Below are positions 1-9,195 of a stretch of 64,000 nucleotides of DNA, piece after piece; position 1 is the stretch's first letter, and each line of letters starts with the position of its first letter. The DNA is taken from assembly GCA_963422285.2 (NCBI GenBank), contig CAXXJO010000002.1, positions 248,001-312,000 of the forward strand, in the 5' to 3' direction. The notes below the pieces were generated by a model. It saw nothing but the letters and a program-made list of their open reading frames with translations. It searched no databases and was not told where the DNA came from. The stretch comes from VXYL01 sp963422285 (lineage in GTDB: Bacteria > Pseudomonadota > Gammaproteobacteria > Pseudomonadales > Azotimanducaceae). Both the position numbers and the translations under genes were made by a program.

Positions 1-1
1 C

Positions 2-658
2 ATGATCGGCTTCTGCATGGTGTCCGCCGGCGGCGGCATCATGGTGCCGACATTCGGTTCCGAGGCCGCCTTCGGCACCCATCCCATCGCCTGGGCGGCA
101 CCGGCCGGCGACATGCCGCCGTTCGTCTTCGACGTGGCCACCACCCAGGTCGCCGCCAACAAGCTCGGCCTTGCCAAGCGCATCGGCTCGAAGCTGGAAC
201 CGGGTTGGATAGCGGATCTCGACGGGCGGCCTGTCATGACGCGCGTGGACACGCCGGACTACGGCCGATTCCACATGCTGCCCTTCGGCGGCACCCGGGA
301 GAACGGCAGCCATAAGGGCTACGGCTTCGCTGCGGTGGCGGACATCATGTCCGGGATGCTGTCCGGCAATGGCCCCGGCTTTCTGGCTGGAGGCCAGAAG
401 ACCTCGCAGTTCGTGATGGCTTTTCGCATCGACGCCTTCACGGATCTCGCCGGCTTCAAACGCGACATGGATGCCCTGCTGAAGAAACTCAGCGGCATGA
501 AGCCGGCGCCCGGCCACGAGCGCGTCTACTATGCAGGGCTGATCGAGCACGAGGAAGCCGAGCGTCGCAAAGCCCACGGCATCCCCTACCATCGGGAAGT
601 GGTGGATTGGTTCAACGCCACCGCCGCGGAGCTGAATCTGAACCTGCGCTGGCCTTAG
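2..658 (+). CDS. Ldh_2-family (malate/L-lactate/ureidoglycolate) dehydrogenase, C-terminal part
   Basis: The frame is already open at the window edge, so this is the last 218 codons of a gene that starts outside; the first ATG is internal. Family members are cytosolic NAD(P)-dependent 2-hydroxyacid oxidoreductases of about 330-360 residues. Seen here: GTHPIAWAAP near residue 25, then FVFDVATTQ, and the HKGYGFA loop near 104, all conserved in the Ldh_2 core, followed by the usual HGIPYH segment before the C-terminus. The substrate cannot be read from the sequence. The next gene is a DNA methyltransferase about 130 bp downstream and functionally unrelated, so this is probably the end of its transcription unit. 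Confidence 0.85.
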   Translation: MIGFCMVSAGGGIMVPTFGSEAAFGTHPIAWAAPAGDMPPFVFDVATTQVAANKLGLAKRIGSKLEPGWIADLDGRPVMTRVDTPDYGRFHMLPFGGTRENGSHKGYGFAAVADIMSGMLSGNGPGFLAGGQKTSQFVMAFRIDAFTDLAGFKRDMDALLKKLSGMKPAPGHERVYYAGLIEHEEAERRKAHGIPYHREVVDWFNATAAELNLNLRWP

Positions 659-792
659 TTTCCGATCAAGCAGCCGAATTTCCATATAGCTATGTCCCGA
701 TCTTCGCCCGTCCCGCCCCAACCCCTCCCCGACAGGGGAACTTCAAACCGCCAGGGGCTGGCGCAGGCAGACGCCAACATGGAAGTCGCTCT

Positions 793-2142
793 ATGCAGCT
801 GCCAGTAGGAGCCAGCGCTCGCGGGATCGCTCATAAGGAGCGCAACCGATTGCGACCCCAGGATCGCGAGGTCCACGACTGGTATCGCTTCGTTCTCTCT
901 TTTCCGCCCCACTTGGTTCAAGACTATTTGGATCGGTTTCGCATCGGCCCCGACGCCACCGTCCTGGATCCGTTCTGCGGCACCGGCACCACCTTGGTCG
1001 AATGCAAGAAACTCGGCATCGGCAGCATCGGCGTGGAATCGAATCCGATGGCGCATTTCGCCAGCTCGGTGAAGGTGGACTGGTCCCTCGACGGCAAGCG
1101 GCTGAGGGCGTATGCCGATGCCGTCGCCACGACTGCGGATGCGGTGCTGGCGCGGCAGAATCTCGACGCATTGCCGCTGTTCGCCGAGAACGGCACCCGC
1201 AGCAGCCCGCTGCGCGCACTGGCACCCGAACGGTCGCTGCTCTTGCTGAAGGGATCCATCAGCCCGCTGCCGCTGCACAAGACGCTGACGCTGCTGGACG
1301 CTATCGATCGGCAAGGGGCCGTCGCAGAACGACGCTACGGTCGGCTCGCCTTGGCCAATGCGCTGGTGCAGCGGATCGGCAACCTGAAGTTCGGCCCCGA
1401 AGTGGGCGTCGGCCGCAGGAAAGAGGATGCCCCGGTCGTCGCTGCCTGGCTGGATGGCATGCGCACCATCGCTCGGGACTTGCGCAACTTCTCCGAGCGG
1501 ACGCATGTCCCCGCTCGAGCCATCAAGGCCGATGCTCGGCAACTCGACCAGGTTCTGATGCCGGAATCCGTCGATGCGGTAATCACTTCCCCGCCGTATC
1601 CGAACGAGAAAGACTATACGCGGACAACGCGGCTGGAATCCGTCGTTCTTGGATTCATGCGCGACAGGCGACAGCTTCGATCATTGAAGCAGGAGCTGGT
1701 CCGGTCCAATACGCGGGGCGTGTACAAAGCCGATACGGACGACCTCGAGATCGCAGACAACGTCGAAATACAGCGGCTTGCCGATGCTATCGAGAGTCGT
1801 CGCATCGAACTTGGAAAAACCTCCGGCTTCGAGCGCCTGTACGCCCGCACGACGCTGCTGTATTTCGGCGGCATGCTGCGCCACCTTGCCGCGCTGCGGC
1901 CCATCTTGAAACCGAAGGCAAAGCTGGCCTATGTGGTGGGCGATCAGGCATCGTATCTGCGAGTGATGATCCGTACAGGAGAAAGACTGGCGGATATTGC
2001 TCATTCGCTGGGCTACCGAGTCCTCGGTCTGGATCTGTTCCGAACGCGACCGTCCACCGTCACCGGCGAACAGCTCCGGGAAGAGGTGATCATGCTGGAA
2101 TGGCCCGGTTGTGGACGGAGCAAGCGCCCATGTCCGCTCTAA
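793..2142 (+). CDS. DNA methyltransferase, N4-cytosine/N6-adenine type (restriction-modification)
   Basis: A SAM-dependent DNA methylase of 449 residues that would protect a short target site from the endonuclease encoded next to it. Seen: motif I DPFCGTGTT at about residues 59-67 and the catalytic motif SPPY at about 266-269, in the order I then IV. The SPPY form is commonest in N4-cytosine enzymes but also occurs in N6-adenine ones. The frame is open from position 607, but the ATG at 793 (GGAAG upstream) is preferred because the preceding residues are Pro/Arg-rich and overlap the dehydrogenase gene. The 3' end overlaps the endonuclease start at 2130 by 13 bp, typical of a coupled R-M pair. 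The methylase frame itself is unbroken. Confidence 0.85.
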   Translation: MQLPVGASARGIAHKERNRLRPQDREVHDWYRFVLSFPPHLVQDYLDRFRIGPDATVLDPFCGTGTTLVECKKLGIGSIGVESNPMAHFASSVKVDWSLDGKRLRAYADAVATTADAVLARQNLDALPLFAENGTRSSPLRALAPERSLLLLKGSISPLPLHKTLTLLDAIDRQGAVAERRYGRLALANALVQRIGNLKFGPEVGVGRRKEDAPVVAAWLDGMRTIARDLRNFSERTHVPARAIKADARQLDQVLMPESVDAVITSPPYPNEKDYTRTTRLESVVLGFMRDRRQLRSLKQELVRSNTRGVYKADTDDLEIADNVEIQRLADAIESRRIELGKTSGFERLYARTTLLYFGGMLRHLAALRPILKPKAKLAYVVGDQASYLRVMIRTGERLADIAHSLGYRVLGLDLFRTRPSTVTGEQLREEVIMLEWPGCGRSKRPCPL

Positions 2143-2932
2143 ACCGCTACGCGCAGATCATCGAGGGATATTCCATGCCAAATACATGTCGGGACAGCGA
2201 GAAGTGGTCTTCGAGCGCCAAGACATTTCTGCATTCGCTACTCGGTTAGAAATCGATCCGCCGAAGAATTTGGGCGATCTGATCTACAGTTTTCGCTACA
2301 GAACAGAACTTCCAAGCAGCATCCGGGAGCAAGCGCCTGAAGGAAAAACCTGGATCATCCGCTCGGCGGGACAAAGCAAGTACCAATTCGTGCTGGCAAA
2401 TGACATCCCGCTCGCTCCCAATCTGAATCTTGCTGTCACCAAGATTCCCGATTCGACGCCCGGCATTGTCGAGAAATATGCCGGGAGCGACGAACAGGCG
2501 ATGCTGGCCCGGGTCCGCTACAACCGATTGATCGACATCTTTCTTGGCATCGTCTGCTGCTCGCTGCAGAACCATCTACGCACGACGGTTCCCGGCATGG
2601 GGCAAGTGGAGACCGACGAAATCTATGTCGGTGTCGACAAGAGCGGTTCGCACTATGCGGTTCCGATACAAGAAAAAGGCGACAAGGACAGGCTCAATCG
2701 GGTACAGATCGAACAAGACATCGCGCTTTGCACCCACCGACTGCCGTCTTTGATCTGTCGGCCTGTCGGTGCGCAATTCATGCAGGCAGACCTTGTCGCG
2801 CTGGTCGAGATCGAGCAGGATGGCGACGATTTGCGCGTGGCCGCCGAGAAACACTATCGACTCGTACCGCCGGATTCCGTAACCGACAGCGACTTGGCCA
2901 AATACCGGCACCGCCTGTCGGACAGGGCATGA
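2130..2932 (+). pseudogene. Type II restriction endonuclease partner, frameshifted near its start
   Basis: The likely start is the ATG at 2130, which reads MSALNRYAQIIEG. After about 13 codons the homologous reading continues in another frame (IFHAKYMSG, then ERQDI, PKNLGDLIYSFRYR) to the stop at 2932. The total length of 803 bp is one base short of a whole number of codons, so one base near 2168 appears to be missing. An alternative GTG at 2111 keeps the second frame open but replaces the expected N-terminus with unrelated residues. The centre has ETDEIYVGVD followed by VPIQEKG, which resembles a PD-(D/E)XK nuclease core. Overlap with the methylase supports a cognate endonuclease. A live methylase with a dead or frameshifted nuclease is the safe decay order. 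A sequencing indel is the alternative. Confidence 0.7.
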
Positions 2933-3177
2933 TGGCCCGGGCACCTGGGCGACGAACCTGCGTCCGCCGGCGGGTGTGCGGCAACACGTTCCTTCTTTCG
3001 ACATCGCATTCGCCAGCCGCCAGTACACTTTATGGTCTGCGATGAACGGCGGCCCTGCTGGCCAGTGTGCGAGACGCGGCTGGAGTCGAACGTTCCGTGC
3101 CACGCCAAGCAGCGACGTGGCCAAGGCAGCGCCGCACTCCGTCCTGGCGGACCGTACCGCTCTGATCGGACCTTCCT

Positions 3178-3954
3178 CTACCGCCCCTCGAACTTCGGCT
3201 CGCGCTTCTCGACAAAGGCCCGGAACGCCTCGCGGGAGTCGTTGCTGGCACCGGTGCGGGTGTGGCGCTCGGTCTCCACTTCGATATAGTCGCGCAACGG
3301 CATGTTCTCGGCGTTGATGAAGTTCTTCTTCATCTCGCCGATGGCCAGCGGCGCGGACTTGGACAGCTGCTCCGCGATGGTGCGCACATCGTCGCGGAAG
3401 GTCTCGCCCGGGAAGGTCTTGAGCACTAGACCGATACGCTCGGCCTCGTCGGCGCCGAACTTCTGGGACATGAAGAACAGCTCCCGCGCCTTGGTGGCGC
3501 CGACGATGCGCGGCAGCAGCCAGGGCCCCGCCATATCGCCGGAGATAGCGACGCCGAGGAATGCCGAATTGAACACGGCTCGCTCGCTGGCGTAGCGCAG
3601 GTCGCAGGCGCAGGCCCAGCCGAAGCCGGCACCGGCGCAGGCACCGTTGACCGCGGCGATGGTCACCTTCGGCATCTCGTGCAACAGCGTGGTGATGTGG
3701 AAATACTCGCGCCGATTGGGCTCCTGCTTGGTGCCGCTGGTGGACGCCTTGAGATCGACGCCAGGGCAGAACCCGCGCCCCGCGCCCGTGAACACCAGCA
3801 CTCGGACGCGCTCGTCGAGGGCCGCCGCGTTCAGGCACTCGTAGAGTTCGCGCATCAGCGTATTGGTGATGCCGTTGAGGTTGTCGGGCCGGTTGAGAGT
3901 GACGGTGGCGAGATTGCCGTCCACTTCGTAGAGGATGGTTTCGTAGTCGGACAT
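3178..3954 (-). CDS. Enoyl-CoA hydratase/isomerase family protein
   Basis: A crotonase-fold enzyme of 258 residues acting on acyl-CoA thioesters (hydration or isomerisation in fatty acid or related catabolism). Seen: the N-terminal strand ending in VTLNRPDNLNGI, the CoA and oxyanion-hole segment FTGAGRGFCPGVDLKA around residues 55-70, and the second oxyanion segment NGACAGAGFGWACACDLRYAS near 100. The length matches the family. The frame extends 23 codons upstream, but the ATG at 3954 gives the canonical N-terminus MSDYETILYEVDG. It is the last of several minus-strand catabolic genes (esterase, luciferase-like monooxygenase), but the gap of about 180 bp does not prove an operon. The specific acyl substrate is unknown. 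Confidence 0.85.
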   Translation of the reverse strand: MSDYETILYEVDGNLATVTLNRPDNLNGITNTLMRELYECLNAAALDERVRVLVFTGAGRGFCPGVDLKASTSGTKQEPNRREYFHITTLLHEMPKVTIAAVNGACAGAGFGWACACDLRYASERAVFNSAFLGVAISGDMAGPWLLPRIVGATKARELFFMSQKFGADEAERIGLVLKTFPGETFRDDVRTIAEQLSKSAPLAIGEMKKNFINAENMPLRDYIEVETERHTRTGASNDSREAFRAFVEKREPKFEGR

Positions 3955-4138
3955 GGCGCTTCCGGTATTGGTTGAAGGTAGCAGAAGCCTATGCCGATTC
4001 AGGCTGGCGCGGCAATCCCCCATCCATTACGGCAAGGGCACCTTGCTCTGGCCTTCGGCGGCGGAGAGAAGGCCGCGCGACGAGATGCCCGGCGGATGCT
4101 GGCCGAATGGCTGGGAAGCACTCGCCGCCTGGCAGAAA

Positions 4139-4957
4139 TCAGTTCTTCGGCGGTCCGTAGCGTTCGGGGTCCACGACGTAGCGCGTCAGGAACAGCGCCG
4201 CTTCGTTCATGGTCGGTTCCACCCAAGCGGGCCAGCGGGCCCAAGCGTGGGGCTGTTCGGCATAGATGTGCAGTTCAGCGTGGGCACCGACATTGGACAG
4301 TGCGTTGTACATGTTGACGCTGGCCGATACCGGCACCACTTTGTCGGCGTTGCCGTGCAGGAAGAAGGTCGGCGGAAAGTCCGCATGGACATGCTCGATG
4401 GGGCTGGCAGCGCGGGCGCTATCCAGCGTGGCGGCGTCGCCGAGCAGGGCGCTGGCGGCGTTCGCGCCCGAGGTGCGGTCGCCAAGATGGAAGGATACCG
4501 GCGGATAGACGGCGATCACGGCGGCGACGGAGGTGTCCACGCCGGAATTGCCGCCGTCGCCCTCGAATGCGGCATGGCCGACGGTGCCGGCCAGCAGCAG
4601 CGCCAGATGGCCGCCGGCGGAGTTGCCGGATACCGCGATGCGGGACGGATCGACGCCCAGCGACTTGGCGTTGGCGCGGAACCAGCGCATGGCCGCCTTG
4701 ACGTCGTGAATCTGCGCCGGCCAGGGAGCTTCCGGCAGCAGGCGGTACTCGATAGCGACGCAGGCGAAGCCGAGACCGGCAAGCACGACAGCCTGGGGCG
4801 GCAGCATGGCCTTGGAGCCCATGCGCCAGCCGCCGCCGTGGACCATCAGCACCCCGGCGCCGTTGGCTTGGGCAGGGCGGTAGATATCCGCATGCAGATC
4901 GCGTCCTCCGCCCGTGCCGACTGCCACGTCCTGCTCGATCAGGACACCATCCGCCAT
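4139..4957 (-). CDS. Alpha/beta hydrolase, hormone-sensitive-lipase-like esterase
   Basis: A 272-residue carboxylesterase-type hydrolase. Seen: the HGGGW oxyanion motif at about residues 40-44 and the nucleophile elbow GNSAGG with Ser113, both signatures of the HSL (bacterial family IV) esterases. C-terminally FFLHGNADKVVPV supplies the expected Asp region and QPHAWARW the His. The open frame continues 46 codons upstream, but the ATG at 4957 has a strong GGAGGA ribosome site seven bases before it and gives MADGVLIEQDV. No signal peptide is visible, so it is probably cytosolic. The substrate is unknown; short acyl esters are typical. Confidence 0.85.
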   Translation of the reverse strand: MADGVLIEQDVAVGTGGGRDLHADIYRPAQANGAGVLMVHGGGWRMGSKAMLPPQAVVLAGLGFACVAIEYRLLPEAPWPAQIHDVKAAMRWFRANAKSLGVDPSRIAVSGNSAGGHLALLLAGTVGHAAFEGDGGNSGVDTSVAAVIAVYPPVSFHLGDRTSGANAASALLGDAATLDSARAASPIEHVHADFPPTFFLHGNADKVVPVSASVNMYNALSNVGAHAELHIYAEQPHAWARWPAWVEPTMNEAALFLTRYVVDPERYGPPKN

Positions 4958-5122
4958 CTCAAATCCTCCGCAACGAAAGCATTCGCCTAGTCCCAAATCG
5001 CCGAACGGAAAACCGCGTTCAACCACATGATGCGGCTGAATCCAGAATCGTCTCCAAGGGGGGCCGAACTCCGTGGCGTTGGCTAGGCGAATCACTTCTT
5101 CTTCAGGATTATACCATCTCGT

Positions 5123-6049
5123 CTAGTCGCCGCCCGCAGCCAAGGATTGCAGCAGCGCCGTGGTGCGGGCGAAGGAGCCGCGGCTATCGTCGCCGGCCGG
5201 GTAGATGCTGGCAATCACCTCGGTAGCGCCAGCGTCGAAATACGCCCCGAGACCGGCGCTCACTTCATCTTCGTTGCCCACTACGGCGATCTCGCCGGCT
5301 TGGTTCAGGCCCTCGGCGTCCAGCTGCCGTCGATAGTTCGGCAACTGCCCGTAGCCTTGGAATATCTGCACCGCCCGAGCCGTGGCCTGGGCCTTGTCGT
5401 CGTGGACGCATACCGGCAGGCCGACCACTACTCGGGGCGGAGCCCGGCCGGCATCCGCCGCAGCCTTGACGATACGGGGCGCGGTTTGACCGGCGATGGT
5501 GTTCCTGCCCACCATCCAGGTGACGGTACCGTCGGCCACCTCGCCTGCCGCCTTCAACATCAGCGGCGCCAGCGCCGACACCACGACCGTCAATGGCGAG
5601 GCGTCGGGACAGGCGAAGCCGGTGCGCACCCGGTACATCTTGCCCTGGAAGTCCACTCGGCCCTCGCTGCCCAGGGCCTTGAGAACGCTGACGTATTCGC
5701 GGGTATGCAGTGCTGGACGGTCGTAGGCCAAGCCCAGCGCCTCGATGCCGGGGGCGTGCGAGGGACCGACGCCCAGCACCAAGCGCCCGCCGCATAGGGC
5801 ATTCACCGTAGCCGCCTGCTGGGCCAGCACACTGGGGTGGCGTGGATAGCTGGGTACCACTGCGGTGCCGAGTTCGATACGGCTGGTTTCGGGGCCAGCC
5901 AGCGCCAGCATGGTAAGGGCGTCGAAGGTGCCCACCTGTGGTGTCCAGTAGCTGGCGAAACCCTGCTCCTCCTTCTCGACGATTTCGTCCACCAAGCTCG
6001 AAAGCGGTTTGCCACGCCGCACGTTCCCGCCATAGATGCCGATCTTCAT
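5123..6049 (-). CDS. Luciferase-like (LLM class) monooxygenase, F420- or flavin-dependent
   Basis: A 308-residue TIM-barrel oxidoreductase of the bacterial luciferase-like family. Seen: MKIGIYGGNV at the start, then YWTPQVGTFDALTMLALAG, the IELGTAVVPSYPRHP strand and GGRLVLGVGPSH, which match the F420-dependent subfamily of LLM enzymes; use of F420 rather than FMN is inference. The start is supported by AAGGAGG seven bases upstream of the ATG. It is divergently arranged to the Gfo/Idh oxidoreductase at 6241 with a 190-bp promoter region between them. The esterase gene follows 165 bp downstream on the same strand, so a small catabolic cluster is possible. No frameshift or unusual residue was seen. 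Confidence 0.85.
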   Translation of the reverse strand: MKIGIYGGNVRRGKPLSSLVDEIVEKEEQGFASYWTPQVGTFDALTMLALAGPETSRIELGTAVVPSYPRHPSVLAQQAATVNALCGGRLVLGVGPSHAPGIEALGLAYDRPALHTREYVSVLKALGSEGRVDFQGKMYRVRTGFACPDASPLTVVVSALAPLMLKAAGEVADGTVTWMVGRNTIAGQTAPRIVKAAADAGRAPPRVVVGLPVCVHDDKAQATARAVQIFQGYGQLPNYRRQLDAEGLNQAGEIAVVGNEDEVSAGLGAYFDAGATEVIASIYPAGDDSRGSFARTTALLQSLAAGGD

Positions 6050-6240
6050 GATGCCTCCTTAATCTGATGCAATCTGCTGCGCTGCCATCTGGCGATTTCG
6101 CACCACGAAATCGCGGCGTAGATGCCAATTGGCATTGCTTGTCCTTGAGTCTTCGTGGGATTGGCGTACGAGGATAAACCATTCTCCACAGAAACTTGTG
6201 GCACTATTTGTCGAGGGAACTGCCGTGGGGAGGATGCAAT

Positions 6241-7224
6241 ATGCCTAAGAAACGACTGTCCGTGGTGCTGATCGGCGCTGGTGGCAACATGCGCAACGCC
6301 CACCTGCCGCGCATCGCCGGCGACGGCGCAGTAACCATCGTCGCTGTCGCCGATCCGGTGGAGTCCCAGGCGCGACTGCTGATGGAGAAGGCCGGCCACG
6401 ACATCCCATACTATCGCAACTGGCGGACGCTGCTGAAAAAGGTCGACGCCGACGGCGCCCTCATCAGCACTCCGCACCGCGACCACTATGCCCAGGCCAA
6501 CGCCTGCCTGGAGCGAGGACTGCATGTGCTGGTGGAGAAACCTCTGGTGATCCAGCCCAGCCACGCCAAGCGCCTGCTCGCAGCGACCGTGGAGAAGGAG
6601 CGCGCCTTGGTGGTGGCCTACCAGCGCCACTGGATGCCGCACTTCGTCTTGGCTCGGGAACTCGTCCGCAAGGGCACCTTGGGCGAGATCCGCGGCGTAG
6701 TCGCCTACGTCACCCAGCATTGGATCGGCGCCGGCGGCTGGCGGCTGGACGCCGCCCTTTCTGGCGGCGGCATGTTCATGGATACCGGCAGCCACTTGGT
6801 GGCCTCGCTGCTGTGGGTGAGCGGCTTGCGCCCGCAAGAGGTTTCCGCCGCATTCGACAACGCTGGCCGTGCCGTGGACGTCAACGGCGGTCTCGTGGTG
6901 CGCTTCGCAGGCGGCGCCGTCGGTACGCTTGCCGCCATCGGCAACGCCGCCCGGCACGACGAACGGCTAGCCATCAGCGGCAGCGACGGTTCCCTGGTGC
7001 TGCACCTGCATGAGTGGCAGGTGCGCTCCATGCTGCTGAACGACGAACCAGTGGAACTGCCCAAGCGCATCGCGCCCAGTACGCCGGATGCGGCGTTCTT
7101 CGGCTGGATGCGCAACGATCTGAGGAACTACGAGACCCAGGACTTCGCCTTGCAGGTGGCGAGACTCACCGAAGCCGCGTACCGCTCCGCACGAGCCGGC
7201 CAGCCGGCGCGGGTGCGCCGCTGA
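6241..7224 (+). CDS. Gfo/Idh/MocA family NAD(P)-dependent oxidoreductase
   Basis: A 327-residue two-domain dehydrogenase, usually acting on sugars, inositols or related hydroxyl compounds. Seen: the Rossmann start VVLIGAGGNMRNAHLP (the family more often has GxGxxG), VAVADP at the end of beta 2, STPHRDHY, and the diagnostic EKPLVI at about residue 100, followed by the C-terminal sheet domain with GGGMFMDTGSH. The ATG at 6241 is chosen over an upstream in-frame ATG because GGGAGG precedes it by seven bases. The 3' end abuts a decayed thiolase fragment on the other strand, so the transcript runs into pseudogene DNA. The substrate is unknown. Confidence 0.87.
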   Translation: MPKKRLSVVLIGAGGNMRNAHLPRIAGDGAVTIVAVADPVESQARLLMEKAGHDIPYYRNWRTLLKKVDADGALISTPHRDHYAQANACLERGLHVLVEKPLVIQPSHAKRLLAATVEKERALVVAYQRHWMPHFVLARELVRKGTLGEIRGVVAYVTQHWIGAGGWRLDAALSGGGMFMDTGSHLVASLLWVSGLRPQEVSAAFDNAGRAVDVNGGLVVRFAGGAVGTLAAIGNAARHDERLAISGSDGSLVLHLHEWQVRSMLLNDEPVELPKRIAPSTPDAAFFGWMRNDLRNYETQDFALQVARLTEAAYRSARAGQPARVRR

Positions 7225-7227
7225 GCT

Positions 7228-7597
7228 GCCGGAACAATCGAGGTCGTCGACACCGATATCGGTCGGTTCCATGACCCGATTGCCGGTGATGAGGATGCCG
7301 GGCGAGGCATGGAAGCTTTCGCGCACGGAGGCGGAGAAGCGACGCTGGAATATGGATAGACGAACTTCGCCTCCGCGATGTCGATCCGCTTCGCCTGCTC
7401 GAGCAAGCAGACGATCAGCGCCGCCGCCATGTCCACGGACATGCTTGGCGTTCATGAGCTTGGCGTAGGGGAAGACGATCTGCCGATTGCGCGGCGACGG
7501 CAGACGGATTTCCTTGGCGCTCACGTATCGCGCACCTAGGCGTTGGGATTGCCTTGGGTCGCATCGTTGAAGCGCTACCACAGTTCGGAGACCCGTC
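7228..7597 (-). pseudogene. Internal fragment of a thiolase-family gene (acetyl-CoA acetyltransferase-like)
   Basis: On the minus strand this stretch matches the middle of the intact thiolase-family gene at 13669-15141 (the part around 14190-14575), but the reading jumps among frames. One frame holds NRQIVFPYAKLMNAKH and FSASVRESFHASPGILITGN; another holds SVDMAAALIVCLLEQAKRI. The intact gene reads NRQISLPYTKFMNAN, SVDMAAALVACSWEKAKRL and FSASVRDNFHSSPGIRITGN at the same places. Both ends of the gene are absent. It lies between the Gfo/Idh gene and a decayed AAA ATPase, paralleling the thiolase-then-ATPase order at 13.7-16.5 kb. It cannot encode a working protein. Confidence 0.8.
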
Positions 7598-7678
7598 TTA
7601 CCGCACTGCGCTGCTTATGCTCCAAGCCCCGCGCCCTCAACCGATCAGGGCACTGCGGCGAGAGGAATCCCGCGAGGT

Positions 7679-8788
7679 TTACGACACCGAACTCGGCGCG
7701 CAGCTGCGCATGTAGTCCATGAGGATCGGGATGCCGGCCTCCCAGGCGGGCACGGTGGCGGGTTGCCAGATGTAGCCCTAGCGATCCAAGGTCTCCCTCG
7801 TCGTCGCCACCCGTTTCGCACTATCCTCATCGCCTAGTCCGCGCCGAATCGCGGCTTCTAGCTGTGAACCGTCCAGTCGCTCGCGGCCCTCGAACGCTTC
7901 TGCCGCCGCCCGCGCCACCGGCAGCAGACGCAACATCTCCAGTTCCCTATAGCGCAATCGATAGTACTGGTTCTTCTCGCGGTCGAAGTCGTCCCGGGCC
8001 GCTTCCATCGCTGCCGAAGCGAGGCGCCGGCCTGCTTCCGGCGACGCGACTATGCGCCGACACGGCGCATCGCCCCCCCGCTGCACGAAGTACGGATAGC
8101 CGTGGCTGGCGGCAACCGCATCGTCGATGGCCACGCGCTCGCCTGCCAGCGGCGTTACGCAGGGCAGCCTCGGCAGCCGTTGCGTCCAGGCGGCCGATAG
8201 GTGACAGCGCCGCCCGGCTCCAGAACGAGGCGTTCATTACGCTCAGATTGGACTCCAGATTCGGCGTGCCGGCGAGCGCCAGCAGGAACGGCTGTCTCCG
8301 ACCTACGATCTGACTGGCGTTCAGCAGCGCATGGCCGACTTGCGCATCCAGAGCGTGGGCCTCGTCCAGCAACAACAGCAGCGGCTTTTTCTTCGTACGA
8401 GCAGCCAGCACCTCGTCCAGCGAGGGCGGGCGCCCCTTCCCGGCTGCCCTCTGACACCGCGTATGGACAGTTCTCCAGGCACTAGGCGCTGCCACCAACG
8501 GGCGGCCAAGCGCCCGATCAGTCGCTCTTCGGTGGCAATGGTCGATGGCGTCAGATGGATCACGTCCACTTCGTCGGCATACTTCGCGGCTTCTCGATGC
8601 AGCCGTGCCAGCAGCGCTGTCTTGCCGTTGCCGCGCGGCCGTAGAAGACGATCTCCCGCGACGGCGGACCGCCACGTGCCAGTTCGGCCAGGAACTCCCC
8701 GCAGGTGCGCTTCTCGCGCTCCCGGCCGGCCAATTGCAGCGCTAGGCTGCCGTCGCCTGGACGAAAAAACCCGACTCGCCCCTCGCAT
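7679..8788 (-). pseudogene. AAA ATPase paralogue, copy A (degraded)
   Basis: This is the most decayed of three related ATPase genes (intact copies at 15368-16498 and 24287-25426). The reading is split over several frames with stops and small deletions: a C-terminal piece with REKNQYYRLRYRELE, a middle piece with LLLLLDEAHALDAQVGHALLNASQIVG containing the Walker B and sensor 1 region, and an N-terminal piece with LAGREREKRTCGEFLAELARG. The stop codon and the bases around it closely match copy C. The region just upstream of the start is more like copy B. At 1110 bp against 1131-1140 bp, several indels have accumulated. Not expected to be functional. Confidence 0.8.
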
Positions 8789-9195
8789 GCATAGGGCCAC
8801 TGCAAGCGTCTGTGGCGACACCGGCAACACCCGGCAGGCAACCGAGGCCGATCCCTGCCGCGTGATGGCGTTGTGAGCATGCTCCCGGCACGGACACGTC
8901 TTCTGCCAGCCGATGGCGGCAGCCGTCGTCCCGCCCAAAAGCAGGATATCCACAGCAGACTCGAAGCTCATCGACGCACAGGAGGGGCACCATCTGGCAG
9001 AGCTTCGGCTCGATGGCGGCGTCAGCGCGTTCAAGGCGACGCTCGGCAGCAAACCCACTTGCCTCACGACAAGCGGCAGCAGCCTGACATCGGGATGATC
9101 CGCAAGGCCAACCGGCTTCATGACGCATTCCCGTTTGACGATACCCCTGCAAGCTCGCTACTCTCGCCTTTGCTGACACACGCGGAACAGCAACG
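8789..9195. other. Gene-free stretch upstream of ATPase copy A and of the phosphotriesterase-like gene
   Basis: About 400 bp without a supportable gene. All reading frames here are short or low in recognisable content. The first 50 bases still resemble the DNA upstream of ATPase copy B (shared CCACTG and a similar stretch after it), so part of this is probably old flanking DNA of the ATPase unit. A promoter for the gene at 9196 must lie here, but no convincing pair of boxes was seen. Confidence 0.5.

Noticed and set aside
8789..9195. A subtilase-module remnant upstream of ATPase copy A, as for B and C
   Set aside because: No stretch resembling the GPLSS or GKYVSN motifs could be found convincingly.
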